A stretch of 64,000 nt of DNA from Prorocentrum cordatum (GCA_963575745.1 CAUYUJ010019937.1:262062-326061); one strand, 5' to 3'. Counted from the stretch's first letter, positions 20,172 through 29,979 are shown. The notes: generated from the letters alone by a model not told the origin. Translations and numbers: made by a program.

Positions 20172-20205
20172 TATTCATGCATGTATATATATATATATAT
20201 ATACA
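20172..20205. repeat. (TA)n microsatellite
   Basis: ATATATATATATAT core in unique sequence. Confidence 0.9.
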
Positions 20206-20209
20206 GATT

Positions 20210-21147
20210 CGCGACAGCGCCCCTTACCAGGACGGGGAGGGACCACACCTGGTAACGTCGCGTTTCGCGCCCGCGCCGTCATTGGCAATTAGCTACCTTT
20301 CCAGCCATTGTCGGCGCGAATCGTGATGTTGCCAAGTGGGAAGGGCAGGGGGAACATCCCCCGTACGGGCCGTTATCGCGAATCGTAAGAAAAGCGCGCT
20401 CCAGCGCGGCTGGGCCTAATCAGGTTGTGCCGCGTTCATGCTGGGCCGCAGGGGAGCCCCTGGTCTCGCAAGGATCGGCTTAGCAAGTACTGTCCCAATA
20501 ACTTGTTCTGGTTTGCACGAACTTCTCTTCGAACGCGCTGTGATTGGACAGCCTTGTTTTATCACTTGCTTATATGATATGAGACTGTTATTTGATGTTC
20601 AAGAATATGTGTGTTTTAAGAACTTCGTGGCAGGGCTATAGGGGTACCAGGACGGTCGGTCCCTGCTCAATTGGATCGAAGCCACGCAACGGAATGCAAC
20701 ATGGGCGGGCGCGTGTTGTGCCGGGCCGACGTCGTGTCCCTGGTCTGAATTGGGCGTTTTGTCTTGCCCAGTCACGGGAGGAGGTGCGGATTGGGACCGC
20801 AGTGTTGGAGCAGATTTGGATTTGGCTAGGAATCTTATGTGGCCCAGCACTGGAAGCGTGCAAGAATGGGGGGGGCGAGGTTCAAAGTTCTGAGTTCGAG
20901 GAGATGTTTTGCCTTTTCGAACCCCGGGGGCCATGTTCAGGCCCCACACCGTCGGACACGGATCCAGGGTGAGAAGCTGGACCGGGAGGGGCCTTGGGAT
21001 CGATATGGAATTGGTTTGGTTTCCTCCTCCTCCTCATCCTCCTCCACCTAGGGTCCCAAGCAGTTCAGACCCCCTGGCCACATCTGGTGCCTTCGAGCCG
21101 GGGACGCGCCCCGAGCAGGCCAGGTTGTGCATTGCCTTCGCGCAGCG
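20210..21147. other. Unassigned sequence
   Basis: No repeat partner. A 126-codon plus ORF (20592-20972, with SREEVRIGTAVLEQIWIWLG) is the only frame with protein-like composition. I recognise nothing in it. Confidence 0.3.
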
Positions 21148-21249
21148 TTTAGTCGGGCGCAAATAGTCTGGGGACGATGTTTTGAGCATTTTTTGGCTGT
21201 TTTTCAGCATGTCTTAAAATCCGCATGTAGGAGGACATGCCCGACCTAA
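21148..21249. mobile_element. Family A inverted-repeat element, short copy, with target duplication
   Basis: TTTAGTCGGGC at the left and GAGGACATGCCCGACCTAA at the right. It is flanked by GCGCAGCG on both sides (21140-21147 and 21250-21257), extendable to nine bases with the following T. The left arm is shortened, giving a 102-bp element. Confidence 0.85.
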
Positions 21250-21790
21250 GCGCAGCGTTGCCTCGTCCGCGCGCGCAACACGCGCACCACGAACCGAAAC
21301 CGAAACAGATCTCGTGCTCGGGGGGCGCGGTTTCCTTTTGACATCCCCTTTCCCTAACCCCCGATTCCCCGAATATGAATTACGACTTCCAAGTTCCAGG
21401 TCTTATGAGGGTCAAGCATCTGGTTCGAAGTCCGACGGTGAGCAGACGTTTGATTTGACCCCTGGAAGCCGAAGCCGTGCGCGAATCTTTCACGTGCAAA
21501 GTTTAAGCAGCGAAGCCGCGAGAAACACCATCGCGCGCGCCCGAAGCTGCGCGCGAAGCCGGAGCGTGTGCGGAGCGCGCGCGACGGTTTTAGTTTTGTT
21601 ACGTTCAAGCGTGGTCGTTGACAGCCAGAGGTGGCGGTGTTAGGTGATGCCACGATGGGGATGACAGTATTCTGGGTGATGGACGGTTCGATGATGGCAG
21701 ATGTATTTCATTGGGTGTGCGATATTGTTGGATGGTTCCCATTGTTGCGGCGTGCTGCAACAGTGCCCGCTGGCATTGATGCCGTTTTCC
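21250..21790. other. Unassigned sequence
   Basis: CACGAACCGAAACCGAAAC near 21287 resembles 6603-6630. Otherwise nothing recognised. Confidence 0.3.
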
Positions 21791-21794
21791 GAAA

Positions 21795-21995
21795 TTCGTG
21801 TACCCCCAAAACGCGCGGCTTTGTCCATCTGGGCTTCCGCTCCTCCTCCTCCTCCTCCTCCTCCTCCTCGTCCTCCTCCTCGTCCTCGTGTACCCCCAAA
21901 ACGCGCGGCTTTGTCCTCCTCCTCGTCCTCCTCCTCGTCTTCCTCGTCCTCCTCCTCCTCCTCCTCCTCCTCCTCCTCCTCCCCTCCTCCTATCC
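21795..21995. repeat. Direct repeat and (CTC)n tract
   Basis: GTGTACCCCCAAAACGCGCG plus GCTTTGTCC occurs twice, 90 bp apart (21798 and 21888). Each copy is followed by a CTC run, so the block is a tandem duplication containing the microsatellite. Confidence 0.85.
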
Positions 21996-22081
21996 TCTGC
22001 CCCTGCCCTGGTCTCCCTCGCCTGCACTTTTTTTTCGCTGCCGGTGTGGATCTCCGCGTCCCTCTATAAGCCTCCGAGATG

Positions 22082-22195
22082 GGGTCGGAGGATTGCAAAA
22101 AACGAAGGATTGCAAAACAACAAAGGGTTTTTTTGCAATCCTTCGTTCACACGAGGGTTTGTTTGCAATCCTGGGTTTTTTTGCAATCCTTCCTG
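22082..22195. repeat. GGATTGCAAAA / TTTTGCAATCC inverted repeats
   Basis: Two GGATTGCAAAA motifs on the left face three TTGCAATCC motifs on the right around about 22125, giving alternative hairpins. It directly abuts a family D element. Confidence 0.75.
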
Positions 22196-22390
22196 GGGTC
22201 GCAGGATCGCGCCGCATCGCCGACGCATCGGCGATGCGGGGCCCGATTTTCTCCACGCCCGCGTCGCCGATGCATCGCCGACGTCGACGATGCGTCGCCG
22301 GTGTATCCCCGATGCATCGCCGATGCATCGCCGATGCATCGCCGGTGCGGCGCGATCATCCGACTCCAGCAACTCCTAGCCTCTAGTCCC
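22193..22390. mobile_element. Family D (GATGCATCGCC) inverted-repeat element, copy 2
   Basis: The ends TGGGGTCGCAGGATCGCGCC and GGCGCGATCATCCGACTCCA are inverted repeats. The interior holds a run of CGATGCATCGC units, each itself nearly palindromic. Confidence 0.75.
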
Positions 22391-22651
22391 CCCCCCGCGA
22401 CCACAGACGCCATCATCCTGGAGCGCGTGGAGGCCGATGGCGGCACAGCGGTGGACGCCGCAGGTGCGGGCAGCACCACAATATGCTCCGCCCTGGCAGT
22501 CGTGGCGTCCTCTCTTCCTCGTCTCCGCGTGCGCGCGTCGGCACGAACGAAATGGGTACGGAAAGAATGGGTACAATGCCCAACAGCAGTTCTTGTTCAT
22601 TTTGAACAGGACTCGCTGTCGGTGTCGCTGCTTTCCCATGGCGCCGAATAG
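22391..22651 (+). CDS. Doubtful open frame, function unknown
   Basis: The end of a plus ORF (open from 22079) in unique sequence reads EADGGTAVDAAGAGSTTICS, LRVRASARTKWVRKEWVQC and AVLVHFEQDSLSVSLLSHG and stops at 22651. The composition is protein-like, but the upstream half of the ORF is the family D element, so no start can be chosen. The overlapping minus frames are also open. Confidence 0.12.
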   Translation, partial: PPATTDAIILERVEADGGTAVDAAGAGSTTICSALAVVASSLPRLRVRASARTKWVRKEWVQCPTAVLVHFEQDSLSVSLLSHGAE

Positions 22652-22914
22652 CGTCCAGCAGCGCCGACCAGCGCTCAAATGGAGCCCAATGGCGACCAAC
22701 AGCGCCCCCCAGCGCCACGGGAGGGAGAGGACTTCTGTCTGCTCTGCGCGCGATAGGGCTCCCCATTCGGCGCCGTGCATGGGACGGTCAGAGGCTTCCG
22801 TGAGCTGCTGTCTGAGCAGCGTGAGAGGGAGGAGGCCTTCCCAGCAGGCTCGGCAGGCTCCCGGCCTTCCGAGAAGTTGCGTGAGCTTTCCCCGGCGACA
22901 CAGATTGCAGGCGA
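22652..22914. other. CAGCGCC-rich stretch, nothing firm
   Basis: Short CCAGCGCCGACCAGCGC and CAACAGCGCCCCCCAGCGCC echoes occur at 22650-22720. GAGGCCTTCCCAGCAGGCTC at 22832 resembles the foldback arm at 24265-24466. Confidence 0.4.
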
Positions 22915-23135
22915 TGTGTCTCCCCCAATCCCCGAGTTTTGCCCGAAAAGTTTGGCCGTTCAGCAGCAGGGGGAAACCCTGGGATACACCCCGTGGGGGC
23001 TGTCCAGACGCACCCCTACCGAGGCTGGACGCCCCCCCATCCGTATATCCCAGGGTTGGGCCCCAGATTCTTGGCCCCTGCGGAGACCTCCCAGAGCCTG
23101 GGATAGGGGTCGACTTCTCCCCCTGCGAACAGAAC
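22915..23135. repeat. GGACGCCCCCCATC dispersed repeat (family G), copy 2
   Basis: Collinear with 9395-9597. The inverted halves are clearer here: AACCCTGGGATACACCCC at the left against CCCCATCCGTATATCCCAGG at the right. Confidence 0.7.
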
Positions 23136-23384
23136 ATGTTTTACCCAGACATCCAGCCGCTCCATTTTTTGCTGATGCGTGGGCGCAGGAGGTCCAGAAC
23201 ACTTCCCCGGGGCCGGTTGTGCGTCCCGAGTCGCTGTTTGATGCTCCCGAAGCCGTGCGAGGGCCCCTGCAGGGGGGCCGAGCATGGCCAAAATCCCGCG
23301 ACTCCAATTGTTGTTGGAGCGTCGGCTCTCTGCGCAGAAGGCGCGAGGGCTTCCGAGAAGTCCCGCCGCCTTCTGAGACCTGGC

Positions 23385-23525
23385 ATCGCTCGGATGTGTG
23401 CATATTTATTTTCCCCAGCGAGAACCCTCGAAGACCATCCTGGAGCCTCGAGCCCAAACATCGCGCACGAGACCGACAAAAGTGCACGGGACATGGACGT
23501 CCGAGCACGCAAACAGACGCACGAA
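23385..23525. repeat. GCATCGCTCGG dispersed repeat, copy 1
   Basis: GGCATCGCTCGGATGTGTGC, CGAGAACC.TCGA, GACCGACAAA and GGACGTCCGAGC occur in the same order at 28868-29000. Confidence 0.55.
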
Positions 23526-23554
23526 AGGTGCACGGGAAAGGCACCCACAGATCA

Positions 23555-23823
23555 CGCAAGAGTCTCCTCCGAGACGGCCTCCTCCTTCCCACTCCTCCCC
23601 CCCTCCCTCGCCGCTGGGAGGAGCCGGCGGGCCCACCCGGCCCGCCCCCCACGGGCCTCCCGCGGCAGAGAGAGGGGGGAGAGGCGGCGGGCACGAGGCG
23701 CGCGGGCGAGAGCGGCACAGCAGGCTGCGATGTAAGCGGCCCACGCCCTTGGGCCTGGCTCCCTCGCGCCCCCCCAAACTGCGCACCAAAGGTCACTCTT
23801 GCCCAGGGTCACTCTTACGTCTA
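23555..23823. mobile_element. Family H element, expanded copy
   Basis: CACGCAAGAGTCTCC at the left and GCGCACCAAAGGTCACTCTTG plus GGGTCACTCTTACGT at the right fit family H ends, with a longer GC-rich interior. Confidence 0.45.
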
Positions 23824-24029
23824 GCCGACGTTCATACTCCTCCGATTCGATTCGATTCGAATGGCTTCAGATTCCGCCCTCGCTCGCCGCCGGGAGGAGC
23901 CGGCGGGCCCACCCGACCCCCGCGGGGGTCGCCGGGAGAGGGCCGGCGGGCATGAGGCGCGCGGGCGAGGGCGGCACTGCAGACGTCACGGGTCCGGTGT
24001 CGGCCTCATTCTTCCCGGTTCGGCAGGGC

Positions 24030-24250
24030 TCGCTCATGCTCCTCCGATTCGATTCGAGTGGCTTCCGATTCCGATTCGCTTCGCTTTCGGATTCCGATGT
24101 GGGCTCCGATTCCTCAATGGAGGCCCGCTGGCCCGCCGTTTTCCGCCGATTCGACTTCTCCTGACTCGGCTGCCGATTTCCGCCGATCCGATTCGTGTCG
24201 ATTGCCGATCCGACTTGTCGATTCGATCCTGGGCTCTCCTGTCAGCCTCG
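24030..24250. repeat. CCGATTCGA-rich dispersed repeat, copy 1
   Basis: CTCCGATTCGATTCGA, GGATTCCGATGTGGGCTCC, GCCCGCCGATTCGACTT-like and CTCGGCTGCCGATTTCCGC occur in the same order at 39655-39855. Confidence 0.7.
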
Positions 24251-24264
24251 TTCTCCCTTGATTA

Positions 24265-24466
24265 CTCGGCGGCGAGCCAGGGGGGGAAGTGAGAAGGAGG
24301 AGGCCTTCTCGGAAGGTGGCGGGACTTCTCAGAAGCCCTCGCGCCTTCTGAGAAGTTTTCTGTTGTTGTCTTCGGTATAGGCTCAGAAAACTCCTCCGAA
24401 GGCGAGGGGACTTCCGAGCCTGCTGAGAAGGCCTCCTCCTCGCGTCCCCCCTGGCTCGCCGCCGAC
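24265..24466. mobile_element. Foldback element with arms of about 95 bp
   Basis: The left arm runs TCGGCGGCGAGCCAGGGGGG, GGAGGCCTTCTCGGAAGG, GAGAAGTTTTCTG. The right arm is its imperfect complement (CAGAAAACTCC, CTGAGAAGGCCTCC, CCCCCCTGGCTCGCCGCCGA). The loop is about 20 bp. This is a MITE-like hairpin. Confidence 0.85.
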
Positions 24467-24840
24467 CCACCTTCGCGTCCAGCGAAGCTGACGAAGGAAC
24501 AACACACACACAAATACACACACACCCATACCCAGGGGGGGTCGGCGGGAGGAGGACTGGCTATGTACGGGTAATTCCGTGGGTGCGGGCTGTCGGGCCC
24601 CAGGGAGGCTCCCGCTCGAGCAGGGCCCCCCATCGTGCAGCGCGCACACACGGCCCACTCCGCCACCTGCATGTGCATAGGTGCGTGCTCTTTCATGCGG
24701 TGTATCTCCTGTTGCCTGTCCGCCGGACCAGTCGCCCTTTGCCCAGCCGTTGGCGCAGAAAGGGTGCGTGCTGTCCCGTCGTCAGCACCTGGATTCTGCT
24801 CGGAGCCCTGAGTCGTCAGGGCTGGGACGTGGATGAGTCC
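24467..24840. other. Unassigned sequence
   Basis: A (CA)n-like stretch lies at about 24503-24530. Nothing else recognised. Confidence 0.3.
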
Positions 24841-24844
24841 GTTC

Positions 24845-24888
24845 CAGAGCGTTCCAGAACGCTCTCAGAGCGTTCCGGAACGCTCTGA
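24845..24888. promoter_or_regulatory. Tandem GTTCCRGAAC palindromes, heat-shock-element-like
   Basis: CAGAGCGTTCCAGAACGCTC and AGAGCGTTCCGGAACGCTCT lie side by side. The second is a perfect 22-bp palindrome (24866-24887). TTC-2 bp-GAA spacing matches the core of eukaryotic heat-shock elements, but no promoter or gene is recognised next to it. Confidence 0.3.
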
Positions 24889-25136
24889 GAAGTCCGCGGC
24901 GCCCGAGACATCTTCCAGCTACGCCCGATCTCACAGATTATCGGTTTATCCTCACCCGATTTTATCCTCGTTCTGGCTTCGTCTTAGCGTGCTGTCCTTT
25001 CGTCAGAGGCTGGATTCTGCTCACAGCCCCGAATCAGCAGGGCTGGGGGTTGGCATGGGCATAGCTCCTGATGCGTGCCCCGCGGGGGCCCAAACCAGAG
25101 TGACCTCTGTGACCAGAGTTCTCCCAGATCATACAC

Positions 25137-25352
25137 AGGTCGGGGGCCGCGAAGAGGGGGTGATGACCAGGGGGCTGGTGGATATCATGGCGGGGGCCAT
25201 GATATCTCCCCAGATTTCCTGGTGCCTCTTCTTATCACTACACGTCCCCGCCCCCCCCCCCCCGGGCCGCGCACATGAGGCCGGCCATGGCTTGCGCCCC
25301 ACCCTTCTTGGACGCCCCCTGCGCGGCCGCCCCCGAGCATAGGGGCTGGGGG
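25137..25352. repeat. GATATCATGGC palindrome repeat (family L), copy 1
   Basis: It shares GATATCATGGCG.GGGCCATGAT, CCTCTTCTTAT, GGGCCGCGCACATG, GGCCATG.TTGCGCCC and GGCCGCCCCCGAGCA with 42308-42525. The edges (GGTCGGGGGCCGCG and GCGGCCGCCCCCGAG) are inverted repeats. Confidence 0.7.
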
Positions 25353-25450
25353 TGGTCAGGGGGTCGCTCCTGGTTCGTGCCTCGGGGGCCCAAACTGGAG
25401 TTGCACAGGACCGGAGCCATCCCAGGCTAGTCGAGCTTGCGACGTTCGAC

Positions 25451-25626
25451 TACGCGCAAGAGTGACCTTTCGCCAGAGTGACCTTTGTGGTGCGGGCACA
25501 ATGGGGTCCCCCGATGACCGATTGCGATGCGATGGTAGCGTCTGGCGCGCCTGAGTTCGGTACCCCCGCGGCCCCCCCAAAAGCCGCGCAACAAAGGTAA
25601 TTTTTATGCAGGGTCACTCTTGCGTA
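25451..25626. mobile_element. Family H (CAAGAGTGACC inverted-repeat) element, intact copy
   Basis: TACGCGCAAGAGTGACC at the left and GGGTCACTCTTGCGTA at the right are the outer inverted repeats. A second inner GAGTGACCTTTG / CAAAGG pair follows, giving arms of about 40 bp in a 176-bp element. No convincing target duplication is seen. Confidence 0.8.
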
Positions 25627-25859
25627 GAGCCGAGACGTGTTTTTCCTTCTTGGTTCTCATGCAGGTGCAGACCTGCACGGCATTTCCCTCGCCCCCTTCT
25701 TTCCGCCAGCCTCCTCAAACCGTGCTGGGCCGAACACCATGGGCGTGCAAGCGAGTCCCAGCTTGCATGACGTTCCGATTTCCATTCGGGCAACGCCACG
25801 CCCTCCCCCACTCCCCCTCAAGGAAGATTCCTCCTGTTCGTCCGATGCAACTCTTAGGA

Positions 25860-25965
25860 GGTCAGATTCTGACTTTGCACTGGTCCGGAATCCGGCTTTA
25901 TCCCGCTTTATCCAGCTTAACCGCGCCTAATGCAGATAGATCCCGCTTGATCCGGAGCCTAATCC
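25860..25965. repeat. ATCCCGCTTA-type decamer repeats
   Basis: Irregular 10-bp units (TTATCCCGC, TTATCCAGC, TAATCCGGC). Similar short fields occur at 51090-51180, 60690-60775 and 63620-63700. Confidence 0.6.
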
Positions 25966-26230
25966 GGCGTAGCAGCCCCCAAACTCCCTAATCGTAAATC
26001 GGGCATGTCGTTCTACAGGAGGAGTATTCCAAAACAGTCCAAAAATCAGCCAGGTGAGGAATTCTCAGCCATTTACCTAACAGCTTTTGCTGATAGGTTT
26101 CTAGTGGTCTCAAAAGAGAGCAGCAGATGACTCCTCAGGGGGGTCGGGGCGGGACCCGGACAGGCTGCCGCCGCGGCTGCCGCCGAAGCCGAAATCGCTT
26201 GGGACATCCTCGCAAAATCGCTCTTGGTGC

Positions 26231-26540
26231 TCCCAGAACTCCATTCCCGGGCCACATTTTGGATGCCCGGAGCCAACTGTAGGCCACTTCGTGCTCTTCG
26301 ACTTCCCAGAACTCCATTCCCGGGCCACATTTTGGATGCCCGGAGCCAACTGTAGGCCACTTCGTGCTCTTCGATTTCCCAGAACTCCATTCCCGGGCCA
26401 CATTTTGGATGCCCGGAGCCAACTGTAGGCCACTTCGTGCTCTTCAAGTTCCCAGAACTCCATTCCTGGGCATGATTTTGAATGCCCGGAGCCAACTGTA
26501 GGCCACTTCGTGTTCTTCTAGTTCCCAGAACTCCATTCCT
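26231..26540. repeat. 73-bp tandem array in family B copy 1
   Basis: TCCCAGAACTCCATTCC starts repeats at 26231, 26304, 26377, 26450 and 26523, an exact 73-bp spacing. Each unit contains GAGCCAACTGTAGGCCACTT. Confidence 0.95.
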
Positions 26541-26564
26541 GGGCCACATTTTGAACGCTGAGGC

Positions 26565-26880
26565 AGGCTGATGCTGCGGGAGGCAGGAGGCAGGCTGAGG
26601 CTGAGGCCGAGGCTGAGGCTGAGAGGCTGAGGCTGAGGCTGAAGCAGACTGAGGCTGAGGCTGAGGCAGGCTGAGGCTGAGGCTGAAGCAGGCTGATGCT
26701 GAGGCAGGCTGAGGCTGAGGCTGAGGCTGATGCAGGCTGAGGCTGAGGCAGGCTGAGGCTGAGGCCGAGGCTGAAGGCAGACTGAGGCTGAGGCTGAAGC
26801 AGGCTGAGGCTGAGGCTGAGGCAGGCTGAGGCTGAGGCAGGCTGAGGCTGAGGCTGAGGCAGGCTGAGGCTGAGGCTGTG
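26565..26880. repeat. (GAGGCT)n satellite in family B copy 1
   Basis: Hexamer repeats GAGGCT with regular GCAGGCTGAG interruptions. Ser/Ala/Leu or Gln/Pro ORFs across it are artefacts. Confidence 0.95.
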
Positions 26881-27118
26881 ACTGCGACTGCCGTTGCCGC
26901 TGCGACTGTCATCGCGAATGCGACTACGACTGCGAGAACAGCAGAATTCTACAACTGGATTTTCATCTGAATCTCAAGGGGAATGCTTTCAGATATGCTT
27001 CTACACATCGCTGTTAGGTTGCTTTGCCGGGATACTTTTAACTATGTTCGAATATTTTTGGAACATTCTATGATTTTTCCAAATCCGCCTGTAGGAGGAC
27101 ACGCCCGACCGAACCCGA

Positions 27119-27322
27119 GTCTTTCGACGAAGACCTCCCAGTAGTTGCCTCCTAACCGTTCGTCACGAGAAAGGAGGTTTAGAGTGAGGAGCGGGTGTGG
27201 CGTTCGCGGGTCTCGAGCCCGTCTCTCCCGGCAAGGGGCCCGTGGCCGTCAGCAGATTACGCTGGGGCGAAGCGACGGTTCTAGGGGGAGTTTCGGGGTC
27301 CTGTGCCTGTATCTCTCTCTAC
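27119..27322. other. Unassigned sequence
   Basis: Nothing recognised. Confidence 0.3.
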
Positions 27323-27489
27323 TACACGTAAAAGTAAGTTTTCGCCAGACTGACCTTTGGTGCGGGTCTACTGGGCTCCCCCGAGAGCCGAAGGCGATGC
27401 GGCAGTATCGTCTTGCGCGCTTGTGTTTGATTCCCCCGCGGCCCTTCAAAAGCCGCGCACCAGAGGTCACTCTTACCCAGGGTCACTGA
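27323..27489. mobile_element. Family H element, copy
   Basis: ACACGTAAAAGTAAGTTTTC, CAGACTGACCTTTGGTGCG at the left. GCGCACCAGAGGTCACTC and CCCAGGGTCACT at the right. The interior is collinear with 25451-25626. Confidence 0.75.
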
Positions 27490-27838
27490 GCATCGACCAG
27501 GATCCGTCTCCCTCATGGCAGTGTCGCGCCATGTGCAGCTGCCTGCGGCAATACCTGCCGCCGTGCCTGTGCAACGGCGCAGCAGGAAGGAGGCTGAGCA
27601 TGACACGGGGAAGTTGTCAATAATCACCTCACATCCCGTATTCCAATGATATAGGTTTCGCGTGGTGCTAAACGTCTCGTTCGGCAAAACTGCACCCTGG
27701 AATTATTGATAACGTTGCGGTGCTACGGTTAACCCCGGGGTGGTCTTTCACTACTTCTTGATGTTAAGGTCAGTGCAATCCTCACGATCGACCTGAATTT
27801 GGAAGGGTCGTGATTTCGACCTCGTCTTCGTCAGCGCG
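27490..27838. other. Unassigned sequence
   Basis: No repeat partner or gene recognised. Confidence 0.3.
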
Positions 27839-27839
27839 G

Positions 27840-28530
27840 TAGGAAGGACGAGGAGGAGCAGGAGGCGGAGGAGGAGGAGGAGGCGGAGGAGGAGGAGGAG
27901 GAGGAGGAGGACAGGGAGCAAATGAGGACGAGGAGGAGAAGGCCTCTTCGGGCCCTCTTGGGGCATCCTAGGGCCTCTTAGGGCCTCTTGGGGGCGTCCT
28001 GGGGCCTTTCGGGGCTTCTTGGGCCGTCTCAGGGGACTCTTGGCACGTCTGACGCCTTCGGAGGCCCTCTTCGGGGCCTCTGGGCTGTCTTGGTGCCCTC
28101 TCGGGGCGCTCCAGGGCCTTCTTTTAGGCCCTTTTGGGAGCCCCTTCGGCGAGGTTGGGGTCCGCTTGGGCCGGCTTGGGGCCTTCTTGGGTGCATTTTG
28201 GGATGTTTTGGAATTCTATTGGCGTCCTCTTGGAGGCTTCTTGGGCCGTCTTGGGCGGTCGGAAGCCCCATCAGGTGAGAAACTTCATATCCATCAAAAA
28301 CCGAAGGCGCATCGTTCGTGTTGGCCTCCTCTGACTCTCCTGGATGGCCTCTTGGAGCCGTCTTGAGCCCTCTTGGGCCGTCTTGAGGCCTCTTGGGGCG
28401 CGTTGAGGCCGTCTTGAGAGCCTCGTGAGCGGTCTTGTGGAATCTTGGGGGGGGCCGTCTTCATCTCATCTTGGTTGTCTTGGAAGCCCTCTCGGACGTC
28501 ATCTTGGCCGTCTGGAGGCCACATGACTGC
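27840..28530. repeat. (GGA)n tract and CCTCTTGGG field
   Basis: GGA repeats (27848-27912) lead into CTTGGG-type repeats to 28530, as in the composite elements, but I do not see the CACCAGCCC termini. A weak core lies at 28258-28312. Confidence 0.75.
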
Positions 28531-28864
28531 CAGAGAGCAAACTCGTGCGGTGCGATCTCAGAGGGGTGCTTGCGGTGCTAGAGATGCGGGTGGCCCCGGA
28601 ACATTTTGAAGAACTTCCCAGGCAACAGATGGGCATTCTACCACGCCCACTCCGTGCAGGCACGGTGGCGGATCTTCGTTTTCCCTTTGGGCTCCTCGTC
28701 CGCCCTCCCTCCGAGAGGCCGCGCTTCGGAGCGTGTCGATGTCCCACGGTTTGGAGCTTTGACGGCGCATCCAGGTTCCTGCCCCCCCATCCTGTTTGAC
28801 TCTTCTTCCTCTTCCCTCGCAGCTGCCTCAGCACCAGCAAGAAGGGAAAGGGATAGGGAGGTAA
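28531..28864. other. Unassigned sequence
   Basis: Minus ORFs are open here, but composition gives no support for a gene. Confidence 0.3.
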
Positions 28865-29005
28865 ACATTGCATCGCTCGGTCGTGTGCATTTCTCTCGGC
28901 AAGGACCATCGAGGAGCATTTGGGGTTATCTTGCGAAACAACACACGCGGGGAACCGACACATGCACGAGGATTGGACGTCCGAGCGATGGCGATCAAAG
29001 GTGAC
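28865..29005. repeat. GCATCGCTCGG dispersed repeat, copy 2
   Basis: Partner of 23385-23525 (GCATCGCTCGG, GACCATCGA, ACCGACA, GGACGTCCGAGC). Confidence 0.5.
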
Positions 29006-29519
29006 TGAGTCTTGAAAGCTTTTCTGCGTTTTCGGGGTCGCCGTCAAAATTACGAGTCGGGGTGATAAGCATTGTCCTGGGGGGAGCCCCGTGTCCAGGA
29101 CCCGTTCTCGTGAGGGCCCTTTCCCACTTTGGGAGGCCTCCCTTTGGAGTGTCGACGGCCTGTCGGTGGACGCTCCAAGGTAGAAGAGGCACGCCAAGCA
29201 GATCGGGCGAGTTCGAGTGATTATCTGGCGTTGCTCGATCGTCCCTCTATGGGGAGCCTGAGCGGGACAGGCTTGATTGTCTGAAGGTTCTGTGCCATTC
29301 CTGTTGGCCATGCGCGTCGGACCGAGTCGTCAAGGTAGGGCGCGTTCTGAAGAGTGAAGTGCTTGGTGATGCGTGGCAGAGGATCGAGGTCCGCAGAGGC
29401 GCCTGCAACTTTGCCAGACACATACCATACAGTGGAGGCCCATGCCAAGAAACACCCTGCTTGCCTCGAGGGTGCCCTGGGTTTCGACGGTTTTGCGATG
29501 GAAATCGTGACGTTCCCAC
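29006..29519. other. Unassigned sequence
   Basis: Ordinary composition with several short open frames on both strands. Nothing recognised. Confidence 0.3.
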
Positions 29520-29700
29520 ACCAAAAATCAGGGGGTCTCAGGGTTGGCTTTCTTATCGATGGTCTCTTGTGCGCTGGGCCACACAGTATTGGACAAACCA
29601 CAGGAGCAAAACCAGGGGACGCCTTGGGGTCTCGGGGTTGGGGCTGATGGAAGATTTCTTGTGGACTGGCCCCCCACTGCATCGGACACACACACATACC
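29520..29700. repeat. Tandem diverged CAGGGG...GGTCTC repeat
   Basis: Two diverged units of about 85 bp: AATCAGGGGGTCTCAGGGTT (29526) and CCTTGGGGTCTCGGGGTTGG (29620). The second matches the window start at 1-75. Confidence 0.5.
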
Positions 29701-29979
29701 ACAGGAGCACAGGCCTCATATCCAATTGTAGTAACACTAGGGGAGTCTCATGCTGCCCCGCAAGGTGGCACCTCAACTGCAATAGCATCGCCAACTTCGC
29801 TTGGACGCGATGTGAGGGGAGGGCGCCTCAGCATGCAGGACGGGCACCCGCAGGGATGGCTTCTGGCGTCGTTGGTAGAATGAGTTGTATCTCGATCGTC
29901 CACGATCTCATTACACAGGTAGACACCAGGGCGATGCATGAGATGGGACTGTCAACGCTTCGTCGTGTCTTCACCAGCA
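29701..29979. other. Unassigned sequence
   Basis: No partner or gene recognised. Confidence 0.3.

Larger units (their letters stand above)
26073..27033. mobile_element. Satellite-carrying element (family B), copy 1
   Basis: ACCTAACAGC at the left and GCTGTTAGGT at the right are inverted termini. Inside are a unique end segment, a 73-bp tandem array (26231-26540), a (GAGGCT)n satellite (26565-26880) and another unique end segment. An inverted, longer copy lies at 54490-56800 with both ends and both arrays. No transposase is encoded. Confidence 0.8.
25990..27118. mobile_element. Family A element split by a satellite-carrying element
   Basis: The left end AAATCGGGCATGTCGTTC and the right end GTAGGAGGACACGCCCGACC are family A termini. 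Removing the insert 26073-27033 leaves about 170 bp, close to other A copies (149-170 bp). Confidence 0.75.

Noticed and set aside
26231-26540. Regular 73-bp repeats considered as a CRISPR array
   Set aside because: The units are contiguous with no variable spacers, lie in a eukaryote-like repeat element, and have no cas-like gene nearby.
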